This document shows, one piece after another, positions 18,598-26,442 of a stretch of 64,000 bases of DNA. Location: NCBI RefSeq assembly GCF_002252705.1, contig NZ_NQLA01000008.1:21432-85431 (forward strand). Reading direction: 5' to 3'. The first letter of the stretch is position 1. Every line of letters starts with the position of its first letter. The notes below the pieces were generated by a model, which was not told the origin of the DNA, did not search any database, and saw nothing but the letters and a program-made list of their open reading frames with translations. This DNA is from Vulcanococcus limneticus LL. Its GTDB lineage: Bacteria; Cyanobacteriota; Cyanobacteriia; PCC-6307; Cyanobiaceae. Made by a program: the position numbers and the translations under genes.

Positions 18598-19203
18598 ATG
18601 GATAACACTGCTCATTTGGCTCTTGATGCCGTTGTGGCCGCCACGGGGTCGACAAAGTCAACCACCGGACAGCTTGATCTAAGAGTTTATATCCCCTTAT
18701 TCTCGTTTGTTGGAGCTCTATGTGGAAGTATTGTCGCAGCCTTCGCTCAGGTTCAGATCGCAAGGTTCAACGCAGATCGCTCGGACAGGTCCAGGCTCGC
18801 AGCCCGAAGGGAAGAGATTGTCTCGGAGGGAATTTTAGGGCTAATTAGGCTCGACCCATGCAGCAAGAAAGACGGTGAAGCAAACCAGCTTGCTTTGCGA
18901 TCTGCGAATTCCATTAAGCTATTTCTCGACGATAACAGAATGGCTGACAAGAGACTGGAGGAGTCCGTGGACACTCTCATTCATCTGTACTCGTGTATAG
19001 CCAACCCAAGTCAGGACGAAGAGCTTGTGGACAGGATCATGAGCCTGGAAGATCCGGATTCCGATGCCAGCAGTATCGAAATAGAACGACTTGAAGATTT
19101 GCTGGAGCTCTTGGAGGATGCCCGCACCGAAGCTCTCATGGCAGCAAGAGAACTGATCGCAGACGATAGGGCGAGGCTGCAAAGTCAATCCGCGCCGCGT
19201 TAA
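18598..19203 (+). CDS. Membrane-anchored 201-aa protein, unknown
   Basis: One strong transmembrane segment lies at about residues 31-53 (YIPLFSFVGALCGSIVAAFA), after a short Thr/Ser-rich N-terminus. It is followed by a basic juxtamembrane stretch (RFNADRSDRSRLAARRE) and an acidic helical cytoplasmic domain ending near EDLLELLEDARTEALMAARE. Base composition is lower in GC than the methylase gene 2 bp downstream, suggesting a separate origin. It lies inside the defence operon between the XRE-coupled unknown and the DUF1156 methylase. No family is recognised. Confidence 0.6.
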   Translation: MDNTAHLALDAVVAATGSTKSTTGQLDLRVYIPLFSFVGALCGSIVAAFAQVQIARFNADRSDRSRLAARREEIVSEGILGLIRLDPCSKKDGEANQLALRSANSIKLFLDDNRMADKRLEESVDTLIHLYSCIANPSQDEELVDRIMSLEDPDSDASSIEIERLEDLLELLEDARTEALMAARELIADDRARLQSQSAPR

Positions 19204-19205
19204 TC

Positions 19206-22200
19206 ATGATAGATATCGCCAAACGCCTGATCGAAGAGTGGCTGCCGATCGCCGAGCTGGGTGAGGAGAGCATGCGCGAGCGGCGCTCGATGACGGCCCT
19301 CCCACCGATCTATTACCTGCATGTGTGGTGGGCGCGGCGGCCGCTGGTGGCCTCGCGGGCGGCGGTGCTGGCGTCGTTGCTGCCTGCCGATGCCGATCGA
19401 AGCACGTTTATGCACATGCTCGGGATTCATGGGGATCCGGTCGCGGCGAAGAAGCGGATCACCAAGGCCAAGAAGACCGGAGAGGATCTCGGGCTGAATG
19501 TGTATGGCTATCCCCGGGCGTTCCAGTACAGCCCCAGTGACGAGGAGGAGATCTGGTTGCTGGAGGAGGCCCAGAAACTCGGTATCGAACACCCCACAGT
19601 GCTGGACCCCACTGCCGGTGGTGGATCCATTCCTTTTGAGAGCCTCAGGCTGGGTTGTAAGACCCTGGCTAACGACATCAATCCTGTCGCGGTGTTGGTG
19701 CAGAAAGCCACCTATGAGTGGCCGGCTGAGCACGGACGGGCGTTGCTCGATGAGTTCAACCGGCTGACGAGCCGTTTTCTTGAACTGGCAGAGCCGCGGT
19801 TTCAGACCATCTACCCTTCCGAGCCTGCAGGCACTCAGGTGCTCGGCTACCTCTGGGCTCGCACGATCCAATGCCCCTACTGCGCTGGCAAGGTGCCGTT
19901 GTCTCCCAACTGGAAACTGGCGCCTGACGGCACCGGCGTGAGGGTGTTGCCGCAACTTGGTGATGGACCAGGCGATACCAATCGTCACTGCCGTTTCGAG
20001 ATCGTGGGCAGCGCACGCGAACAGAGCGACGGCACGGTGAAGGGCGGCGATGCAACCTGCCCCTATCCCGACTGTGGCCGGGTGATCGACGGCGATCAGG
20101 TGAAGGCCCAGGCCCAGGCCGGGGGCATGGGTGAGCAGTTGTTTGCGGTGGTCTTCAAGAAGCAGGTGATCACGGGTTATACCAAAGCAACGAAGAAGAA
20201 ACCCGCCAGCCCGAAGATCAAGTGGGAGCGGTGTTACCGGGTGCCACAACCGCAAGACGACAACAGCGCCGCAATCGAAGTTGCCTTAGCCGAAAAGCTG
20301 CCGGAATGGGAAGCTCTTGACTCTATACCTTCTGAAGAAATTCCTCCTGGACACAAGACAGGCGACCACAACGACGCCTCGGGCACTGACTTGCCTCTTA
20401 AGAGAGGCGACACCCACTGGGTGAAGATGTTCTCGCCCCGCCAGTTGCTTTGCCATGGCATCAGTGTGGAGATCTTCCGCGAGCTTGTGAGCGAAGAGTC
20501 GGCCAAGCCTGGTGGGCTCACAGATGCCGCCCGCTCAGTTCTCGCCTACATCGCCCTCGCGCTCGACAAGCTGCGCGACTATAACTCGCGCATGACGCGT
20601 TGGCACAGCAACCGCGAAGTCATTGTCAACACCTTTGACCGCCATGACTTTGCCTTCAAGTGGTCCTATGCCGAGATGGCTCCGCTCATCGTCGGGCTTG
20701 GCTATGACTGGGCCTTCGGGCAGGTCGCCAAGTGCATCGGTGAGCTCATCGACCTCATCGCTCCGCCAAATGGGTTGATTGCTGAAGCCGGTCCCTTGTT
20801 TTCAGCTAGTGCAGCTTCAGCTCACCCCAGCCCTATAGCTCCAGCAGTGATCTCCTGCAGCTCCGGTGATTCTCTGGATCATCTCGACGCAGGCACAGTG
20901 GATGCGGTGGTAATGGACCCTCCTTACTATGACAACGTGATGTATGCGGAGCTGAGCGACTTCTTCTACGTGTGGCTCAAACGAACTGCTGGTCTGCTCT
21001 ACCCCGAGCTGTTCATGGCTCCTCTCACCGACAAGGAGAACGAGGCCGTTGCCAATCCTGCGCTACACAAAGGAAAGAAGGCGGCGAAGGCTCTGGCTGG
21101 TCTCGACTACCAGCAGAAGATGGCCGAGATCTTTGCGGAGTGTCGACGTGTCCTGAAGGACGACGGGGTGATGACGCTGATGTTCACCCACAAGGCCACC
21201 GGGGCCTGGGATGCGCTCACCAAGGGGCTGATTGATGCCGGCTTCGCCATCACGGCGTCCTGGCCGATCAACACCGAGGCGGAGGGCTCGCTACATATCA
21301 AAGACAAGTCCGCCGCCAACAGCACGATCTTTCTGGTCTGCAGGCCGCGTCCTGAACAGAAGCCAGAAGACGGCGTGCAGTACTGGGAAGACCTCGAACC
21401 CCGCGTGAAGGCTGCTGTGCGTCGGCGCATCGAGCAATTCCAGGCCGGTGGAATCAGGGGTGTGGATCTCTACCTCTCGTGTTTCGGTCCAGCCCTGGAG
21501 GAGTTCTCCCTGCACTGGCCCATCAAACGCGGTCAGCCCAAGCCCATCGAGGAGAAAACAAGAAAGCGCGGACGTGCCCAGCTCACCTTGGAGGAGCTGC
21601 TGGAGCAGGACGATCCCTATTCCGTGAGCCCGGAAGACGCTCTCGATGCCGCCCGCCGCGAGGTAAAGGCCTGGCGCATGGAGAAGCTCACCTCTGGATC
21701 CCGTCGTGCCCAGCTCGATCCCCTCACCGAATGGTTCGTGCTGGCCTGGGATGCCTTCGAGGCACCGCAGTTCCCCTTCGATGAAGCCCTGCGCTTGGCC
21801 CGTGTCGTCGGCCTCGATCTCGACAAGGACGTGGTGGGCGTGCTGGCCGAGAAGAAGGCCAGCGATCTGATCCTCTGGGACAGTTCCACCCGCGCCACCA
21901 AGGGCAAGCTTGGCGCCCCCGATGGCACCCGCTCCTGGATCGATGCCATCCACCACTGCGCCCACCGCGCCCGCAGCATCGACCTCAACGCCGCCAAGCA
22001 GCTACTCGATGACAACGGCCTGGCCAACAGTGCCGATTTCCTCACAGCCCTGGAGGCCGTGCTGGAAGTGCTGCCCCTCTCCGCTCGCTACACCGGCTTC
22101 GATCCGGTGAAGGCCGCCGCGCCTGCCGCGTCGGACTTCGAGGCACTGGAGAATCTGCGTCGCCTCGCCCTGGCTGAGCAGGTGCCAGCGCCCAAGCAGC

Positions 22201-22238
22201 TGGAGCTGGTGCTCGCTGAGTTGGCCGAGGCATCCTGA
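19206..22238 (+). CDS. DUF1156-family DNA methyltransferase with zinc ribbon
   Basis: This 1010-aa protein begins with the DUF1156 signature: IEEWLPIAELGEESMRE, then LPPIYYLHVWWARRPL. The SAM-binding motif is DPTAGGGSIPFE (about 134-145) and the catalytic motif is DPPYYDNVMYAELSDF (about 571). This makes it an adenine-N6 or cytosine-N4 type methylase (COG1743-like). About 420 residues between the motifs include two zinc-knuckle pairs, CPYC (about 223) and CPYPDC (about 287), probably for DNA recognition. The C-terminal part is helical. No separate restriction endonuclease is present; the PLD domain of the downstream helicase is the candidate nuclease. It starts 2 bp after the 201-aa gene. Confidence 0.88.
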   Translation: MIDIAKRLIEEWLPIAELGEESMRERRSMTALPPIYYLHVWWARRPLVASRAAVLASLLPADADRSTFMHMLGIHGDPVAAKKRITKAKKTGEDLGLNVYGYPRAFQYSPSDEEEIWLLEEAQKLGIEHPTVLDPTAGGGSIPFESLRLGCKTLANDINPVAVLVQKATYEWPAEHGRALLDEFNRLTSRFLELAEPRFQTIYPSEPAGTQVLGYLWARTIQCPYCAGKVPLSPNWKLAPDGTGVRVLPQLGDGPGDTNRHCRFEIVGSAREQSDGTVKGGDATCPYPDCGRVIDGDQVKAQAQAGGMGEQLFAVVFKKQVITGYTKATKKKPASPKIKWERCYRVPQPQDDNSAAIEVALAEKLPEWEALDSIPSEEIPPGHKTGDHNDASGTDLPLKRGDTHWVKMFSPRQLLCHGISVEIFRELVSEESAKPGGLTDAARSVLAYIALALDKLRDYNSRMTRWHSNREVIVNTFDRHDFAFKWSYAEMAPLIVGLGYDWAFGQVAKCIGELIDLIAPPNGLIAEAGPLFSASAASAHPSPIAPAVISCSSGDSLDHLDAGTVDAVVMDPPYYDNVMYAELSDFFYVWLKRTAGLLYPELFMAPLTDKENEAVANPALHKGKKAAKALAGLDYQQKMAEIFAECRRVLKDDGVMTLMFTHKATGAWDALTKGLIDAGFAITASWPINTEAEGSLHIKDKSAANSTIFLVCRPRPEQKPEDGVQYWEDLEPRVKAAVRRRIEQFQAGGIRGVDLYLSCFGPALEEFSLHWPIKRGQPKPIEEKTRKRGRAQLTLEELLEQDDPYSVSPEDALDAARREVKAWRMEKLTSGSRRAQLDPLTEWFVLAWDAFEAPQFPFDEALRLARVVGLDLDKDVVGVLAEKKASDLILWDSSTRATKGKLGAPDGTRSWIDAIHHCAHRARSIDLNAAKQLLDDNGLANSADFLTALEAVLEVLPLSARYTGFDPVKAAAPAASDFEALENLRRLALAEQVPAPKQLELVLAELAEAS

Positions 22239-22255
22239 GCCCAGGAGGTGCAGCC

Positions 22256-22606
22256 ATGACCACCACGCCCAGCTCTGCCATCAGCGAAGCCCAGCTGCAG
22301 CAGATGGCTGCCGAGATCCACCAGGAGATTCCAGGGGCTGAGGTGCGCCTCTTTGGTTCCCATGCCCGAGGCGAGGCTCGCCCCGAGTCCGACATCGACC
22401 TGCTGATCACGGCAAACGACGGCTGGCTGGCGCAGCACAACCGCTTCGAAACCCTGGGCCGGCTCTGGCGCAAGCTCGCCCATCACCGCATCCCTGTCGA
22501 TCTGCTGCTCTACTCCCAGAGCCAGGTGGAGGAGCGGCGCCACTGGCTCAGCCACGTGATCGCCCGGGCCTATCGCGAAGGGCGGGTGCTGCATGGCCAA
22601 CCCTGA
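22256..22606 (+). CDS. MNT-type nucleotidyltransferase
   Basis: This 116-aa protein has the minimal nucleotidyltransferase motif GSHARGEARPESDIDLL (GS-x10-DxD, about residues 38-54) and a further Asp in PVDLLLY near residue 83. Members of this family act as antitoxins of HEPN proteins, in studied cases by transferring AMP to the toxin. A good ribosome-binding site (AGGAGG) precedes the ATG. Its end overlaps the HEPN start by 14 bp, the usual arrangement of the pair. It is embedded between the methylase and the PLD-SNF2 helicase. Confidence 0.85.
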   Translation: MTTTPSSAISEAQLQQMAAEIHQEIPGAEVRLFGSHARGEARPESDIDLLITANDGWLAQHNRFETLGRLWRKLAHHRIPVDLLLYSQSQVEERRHWLSHVIARAYREGRVLHGQP

Positions 22607-22976
22607 ATCCCTGGCTCTGCTGCGGATCGCTCGCCGCGACCTCAGGGCTGCAGCTCTGCTGGAGGATCCTGCCGCGGATGAAGCCAACTGGGGTTTCCAG
22701 ATCCAGCAGGTGGTGGAGAAGGCCCTCAAGGCGTGGCTGTTCAGCCTGGGCGACGATCCGCCCTTCATCCACAACCTCACCGCGCTGTTTCAGCGGATCA
22801 CCGATCGGGGCGGCACTGTTGACCCCTTCCTGCAGCTGGAAGCGTTCACTGCCTTTGCTGTGCAGTTCCGCTACGACGCGGAGCCCGAACCGATGAACCT
22901 CGACCGCCAGTTCTGGCAGCAGCAGGCCGAGGCCCTGGTGGAGCACGTCGCTTCGATCTGTGCAGCGCTGCCATGA
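22593..22976 (+). CDS. HEPN-domain protein paired with MNT
   Basis: This 127-aa all-helical protein has the HEPN (PF05168-like) pattern: IARRDLRAAALL near the start, WGFQIQQVVEKALKAWLFSLG (about 30-50), a PPFIHNLTALF helix, and FRYDAEPEP near residue 100. I do not see a clean Rx4-6H ribonuclease motif, so RNase activity is uncertain. It could be a catalytically weak or binding-only HEPN. It overlaps the MNT gene upstream and the PLD-SNF2 gene downstream (ATGA), so all three are likely made in fixed ratio. Confidence 0.8.
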   Translation: MANPESLALLRIARRDLRAAALLEDPAADEANWGFQIQQVVEKALKAWLFSLGDDPPFIHNLTALFQRITDRGGTVDPFLQLEAFTAFAVQFRYDAEPEPMNLDRQFWQQQAEALVEHVASICAALP

Positions 22977-25900
22977 GCGGGCTTGCTGATCACCAATGGC
23001 GTCGTCGCTTCAGCAGCTCCCTGGAGAGCCTGCTGGAGGGCTTCTACAGGCCAGCCCTGATGGATGCGGTGCGCTACTGGCGCATCACGGGCTACTTCAC
23101 CAGCCGCTCCCTGCTCCAGGTGCTGGACGGCGTCGAGCAGCTGGTGGCCTCCTCACCCGACGGGCGTGGCCATGGCCAGATGCGGCTGATCACCGGTGTG
23201 TTCCTCAACGAGGCCGACATCCGCGCCCTGGCTACCGGCAGCAGCCCCGAGCAGGTGCTCAGCCAGAGCCTCACGGCCAACTTCCCCTTCCGGCAGGTCC
23301 AGCCCGGCGACAACAGCGACGCTGCCAAGGGCGCTGAGCTGCTGGCCTGGCTGGTGCAGCACGGGCACCTGGAGATCCGGGTGGCGCTGCCCCTCCATCA
23401 GGGCCAGTTGGCCAACGACGGCTCGATCTTTCACGCCAAGGAAGGCGTGGTGGAAGATCGCCACGGCGATCGCCTGGGCTTCAGCGGCAGCGTCAACGAA
23501 ACGCCCAACGGCTGGACCAGCAACTTCGAGACCATCCAGACCTTCTGCTCCTGGAAGCCGGGCGGCGCCGAGACCATCGACGATCTGGAGGCCGGTTTCC
23601 TGCGCCTCTGGCAGAACCACGACGAAGGCGCCCGCACCTTCACCCTGCCGGAGGCGGTGCGCCAGCAACTGGCGATCTTCCAGCCGGTGGAAGGCGTGCC
23701 CCGCCGGCTCAAGCCCTACCTGAAGGATCTGCCATCCCCTGAGCCACAGCCTGAGCCCCCAGGTGAGGTGATCCCTGATCTCGACGAACGGCGCCGCATC
23801 ATCTGGAGCTACGTCCTCCATGCCGCCGCCAGTGGTCTCCCCGGTAGTGAGAGGGTGGGTGAGGCCACCAGTGCGGTGAGCCCGTGGCCCCACCAGCAAC
23901 GTGCCTTCCAGCGGCTCTGGCAGCACTGGCCGCCCCGCCTGCTGATCGCCGATGAGGTGGGTCTGGGCAAAACGGTGCAGGCCGGCCTGTTGCTGCGGCA
24001 GTCCTGGCTGAGTGGCAGAGCCAGCCGAATCCTGGTGATGGCACCGGCCTCGGTGCTCAAGCAGTGGCAGCGGGAACTGCGCGAGAAGTTCGCCCTCGAC
24101 TGGCCCGTCTACACCGGCAAGGCGCTGGAGTGGCAGTCCACCTGCCTGCGGCCCAAGGGTGAATCCCGGCCCGTGGGCCGCGACGCCTGGACTGCTGAAC
24201 CGTTCGTGCTGGTCTCCAGCCACTTGATGCGCCGCCGCGATCGCCAGCGCGAGCTGCTGGAGGCCGAGCCCTACGACCTGGTGGTGCTCGACGAGGCCCA
24301 CCACGCCCGCACCCGCCGCGAAACCAGTGCCAGCGGTGGTGATCGACTGCGCCCCAACACCCTGATGCAGCTGATGCAGCAGCTGCGCTCCCGCACCCAG
24401 GGCCTGCTGCTGCTGACTGCCACGCCGATGCAGGTGAGCGAGCTGGAGGTGTGGGATCTGCTGTGCCTGCTCGGCATGCCCAGCGAATGGACCGAGGAGG
24501 CCTTCGAGCGGTTCTTCGAGTGGGTGGAGAAGGAGAACCCGGATGAAGCCACCCTCTCCTATCTGGCGGGCCTCTGGCGCAGCAGCGTGGCGGCGTTCGA
24601 CGAGCCCCCGGCCACGGCCTGGCCTGAGCAGCTGCGGCGCTCACCGATGAAGAAGAAGAAGGTGCTCAAGGCCCTCAAAGACACCGATCCCCTCTCCCGC
24701 CGCAACCTCGGCATTCCCGAGCGCCAGGCCGCCCTTGCCCTGGCCAAGCGCTGGACCCCGGTGCAGGGCCTCATCTCTCGCCACAGCCGCACGCTGCTGC
24801 GGGCCTACAAGCAGCAGGGGGCGATGGATCTGGCAATCGGCACCCGCCATGTCGACGATCGCTTCCTGCCGATCAGCACCGACGAGCGGGCCCTCTACGA
24901 CGCTGTGGAGGACTTCATCTCCACCCAGTACGCCCGGGCCTCCGGTCAGAAGAAGTCGGCTGTGGGCTTCGTGATGACCATCTACCGCCGCCGCCTGGCC
25001 AGCAGCGTGGCGGCCCTGGTGGCCACGCTGGAGAAGCGGATGGCCGGCCAGCTCCAGCAGCTGGAGGAAGACGCCGCAGCAGCGGAAGACGACGACATCA
25101 GCGGGGAGCAGACCTTCGACCTGGAGGGGCTGGAAAGCGCCTTCGAGGAGGTGTCCGTGCAGGACGAGCTGGATGCCATCGCCGCCCTGCTGGAGCAGGC
25201 CCGGCCGCTGGTCGGACACGACAGCAAGGGCACGGAGTTCCTGGCCGCCATCGAGCAGCTCCAAAACCAGGGCTACCGACAGGTGATCGTCTTCTCCCAG
25301 TACACCGACACAGTTGATGCCCTCAAGCAGCTGTTGATCGAGGCGGGCCGCACCAGCCTGATGTGCTTCACGGGGCGGGGCGGAGAGCTGTTGCAGCGCG
25401 GCGGCACTTGGACAAACCTCAGCCGCGAGGACGTGAAGCGCGACTTCAAGGCGGGCAAGGCCGAGATCCTGCTCTGCACCGATGCGGCGGCCGAGGGCCT
25501 GAACTTCCAGTTCTGCGGTGCCCTGATCAACTACGACATGCCCTGGAACCCGATGAGGGTGGAGCAGCGCATCGGCCGTATCGACCGCATCGGCCAGACC
25601 CATGACCAGATGCAGATCATCAACCTCCACCTCGACGGCACGGTGGAGGCGGACGTCTACAAGGCTCTCAAAGGCCGCATCGCCATGTTCGAGCAGGTGG
25701 TGGGCAAGCTGCAGCCGATCCTGGCCAAGGCCTCCAGCTCGATCTCCCAGGCCACCCTCGTCAGCCGCGAGCAGCGCGAGAAGGCACGCTTCCAGGCGGT
25801 GGATGCCGTCATGAGTGAGCCCGAGATCAAGGGTCTCGATCTCGACGATGGCCTGCAGGACCTGGAGGCCATCCGCGATGTGGTGGCACAGCCGCCACCG

Positions 25901-26188
25901 CTCACCTTGGCCGACCTGGAGGCGATCCTCGATCGCCCCGAACTCCTCCCACCCGGCTGCAGCGCCACCCGGATCGGAAAGTGCGACTTCAAGTGGACCC
26001 AGCCCGGCCTCGAACAGGAGCTGCGCATCACCTGTGACCCGCAGTACTACGAAGATAATAGCGACAGCTGTGAGCTTTGGGTGCCGGGAAGTCCGCTATT
26101 CCCCCTTGATCTAGTGCCAAGCCTGCAAGCTCTTAGCGGCACTGAAGCCACATCTGATTTCAAGAAAGCACTTACCGGGATGTACTGA
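22973..26188 (+). CDS. PLD-nuclease/SNF2 helicase fusion
   Basis: This is 1071 aa. The N-terminal ~250 residues are a phospholipase-D-like nuclease domain with the HxK motif (H154, K156 in IFHAKEG), followed by GFSGSVNET. An SNF2-type helicase follows: Walker A in ADEVGLGKTVQ (about 326-336), DEAHH (about 440), LLTATPM (about 480), and the C-terminal motor lobe with IVFSQYTDT and RIGRIDRIGQ (about 865). It would translocate on duplex DNA and could carry the cutting activity of the operon, as PLD nucleases do in some restriction-type systems. A charged segment (AAAEDDDISGE, about 700) separates the lobes. It is the last gene of the operon. The start is coupled to the HEPN stop. Confidence 0.88.
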   Translation: MSGLADHQWRRRFSSSLESLLEGFYRPALMDAVRYWRITGYFTSRSLLQVLDGVEQLVASSPDGRGHGQMRLITGVFLNEADIRALATGSSPEQVLSQSLTANFPFRQVQPGDNSDAAKGAELLAWLVQHGHLEIRVALPLHQGQLANDGSIFHAKEGVVEDRHGDRLGFSGSVNETPNGWTSNFETIQTFCSWKPGGAETIDDLEAGFLRLWQNHDEGARTFTLPEAVRQQLAIFQPVEGVPRRLKPYLKDLPSPEPQPEPPGEVIPDLDERRRIIWSYVLHAAASGLPGSERVGEATSAVSPWPHQQRAFQRLWQHWPPRLLIADEVGLGKTVQAGLLLRQSWLSGRASRILVMAPASVLKQWQRELREKFALDWPVYTGKALEWQSTCLRPKGESRPVGRDAWTAEPFVLVSSHLMRRRDRQRELLEAEPYDLVVLDEAHHARTRRETSASGGDRLRPNTLMQLMQQLRSRTQGLLLLTATPMQVSELEVWDLLCLLGMPSEWTEEAFERFFEWVEKENPDEATLSYLAGLWRSSVAAFDEPPATAWPEQLRRSPMKKKKVLKALKDTDPLSRRNLGIPERQAALALAKRWTPVQGLISRHSRTLLRAYKQQGAMDLAIGTRHVDDRFLPISTDERALYDAVEDFISTQYARASGQKKSAVGFVMTIYRRRLASSVAALVATLEKRMAGQLQQLEEDAAAAEDDDISGEQTFDLEGLESAFEEVSVQDELDAIAALLEQARPLVGHDSKGTEFLAAIEQLQNQGYRQVIVFSQYTDTVDALKQLLIEAGRTSLMCFTGRGGELLQRGGTWTNLSREDVKRDFKAGKAEILLCTDAAAEGLNFQFCGALINYDMPWNPMRVEQRIGRIDRIGQTHDQMQIINLHLDGTVEADVYKALKGRIAMFEQVVGKLQPILAKASSSISQATLVSREQREKARFQAVDAVMSEPEIKGLDLDDGLQDLEAIRDVVAQPPPLTLADLEAILDRPELLPPGCSATRIGKCDFKWTQPGLEQELRITCDPQYYEDNSDSCELWVPGSPLFPLDLVPSLQALSGTEATSDFKKALTGMY

Positions 26189-26361
26189 CGAAGGCCCTGA
26201 CCCCTCATGCAGAGGGAGCCCGAAAGGCACCTAAGAGATCAGGTCACCTTGGCTTGCGAAGGGCAGAGAAGCGGACTGCATCAAACACAGCAGCAACCCT
26301 ATAGACACAGAGACTTTCGCTATCTCTAACCCGAGGAAGAGCATCTGACTAGCAAGCACTT

Positions 26362-26377
26362 TCTCTTCGCGAAGAGA
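26362..26377. promoter_or_regulatory. 16-bp perfect palindrome upstream of the replication gene
   Basis: TCTCTTCG followed directly by its inverted copy lies about 65 bp before the start of the Prim-Pol gene, in a 250-bp AT-richer gap. Its position and symmetry fit an operator for a dimeric regulator. No regulator is assigned. Confidence 0.35.
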
Positions 26378-26411
26378 CGCATACGTTGTGATTGTCCCAC
26401 CCCTCTCAGGA

Positions 26412-26431
26412 CTCCGCGCAATCTCGCGGAG
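26412..26431 (+). promoter_or_regulatory. Hairpin covering the ribosome-binding site of the replication gene
   Basis: CTCCGCG (26412-26418) and CGCGGAG (26425-26431) form a perfect 7-bp GC-rich stem with a 6-nt loop. The GGAG at 26428-26431 is the Shine-Dalgarno candidate for the ATG at 26443 and lies wholly in the stem. If this folds in the transcript, translation of the replication protein would be held off until the stem opens. Confidence 0.5.
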
Positions 26432-26442
26432 AATGTATAAAG

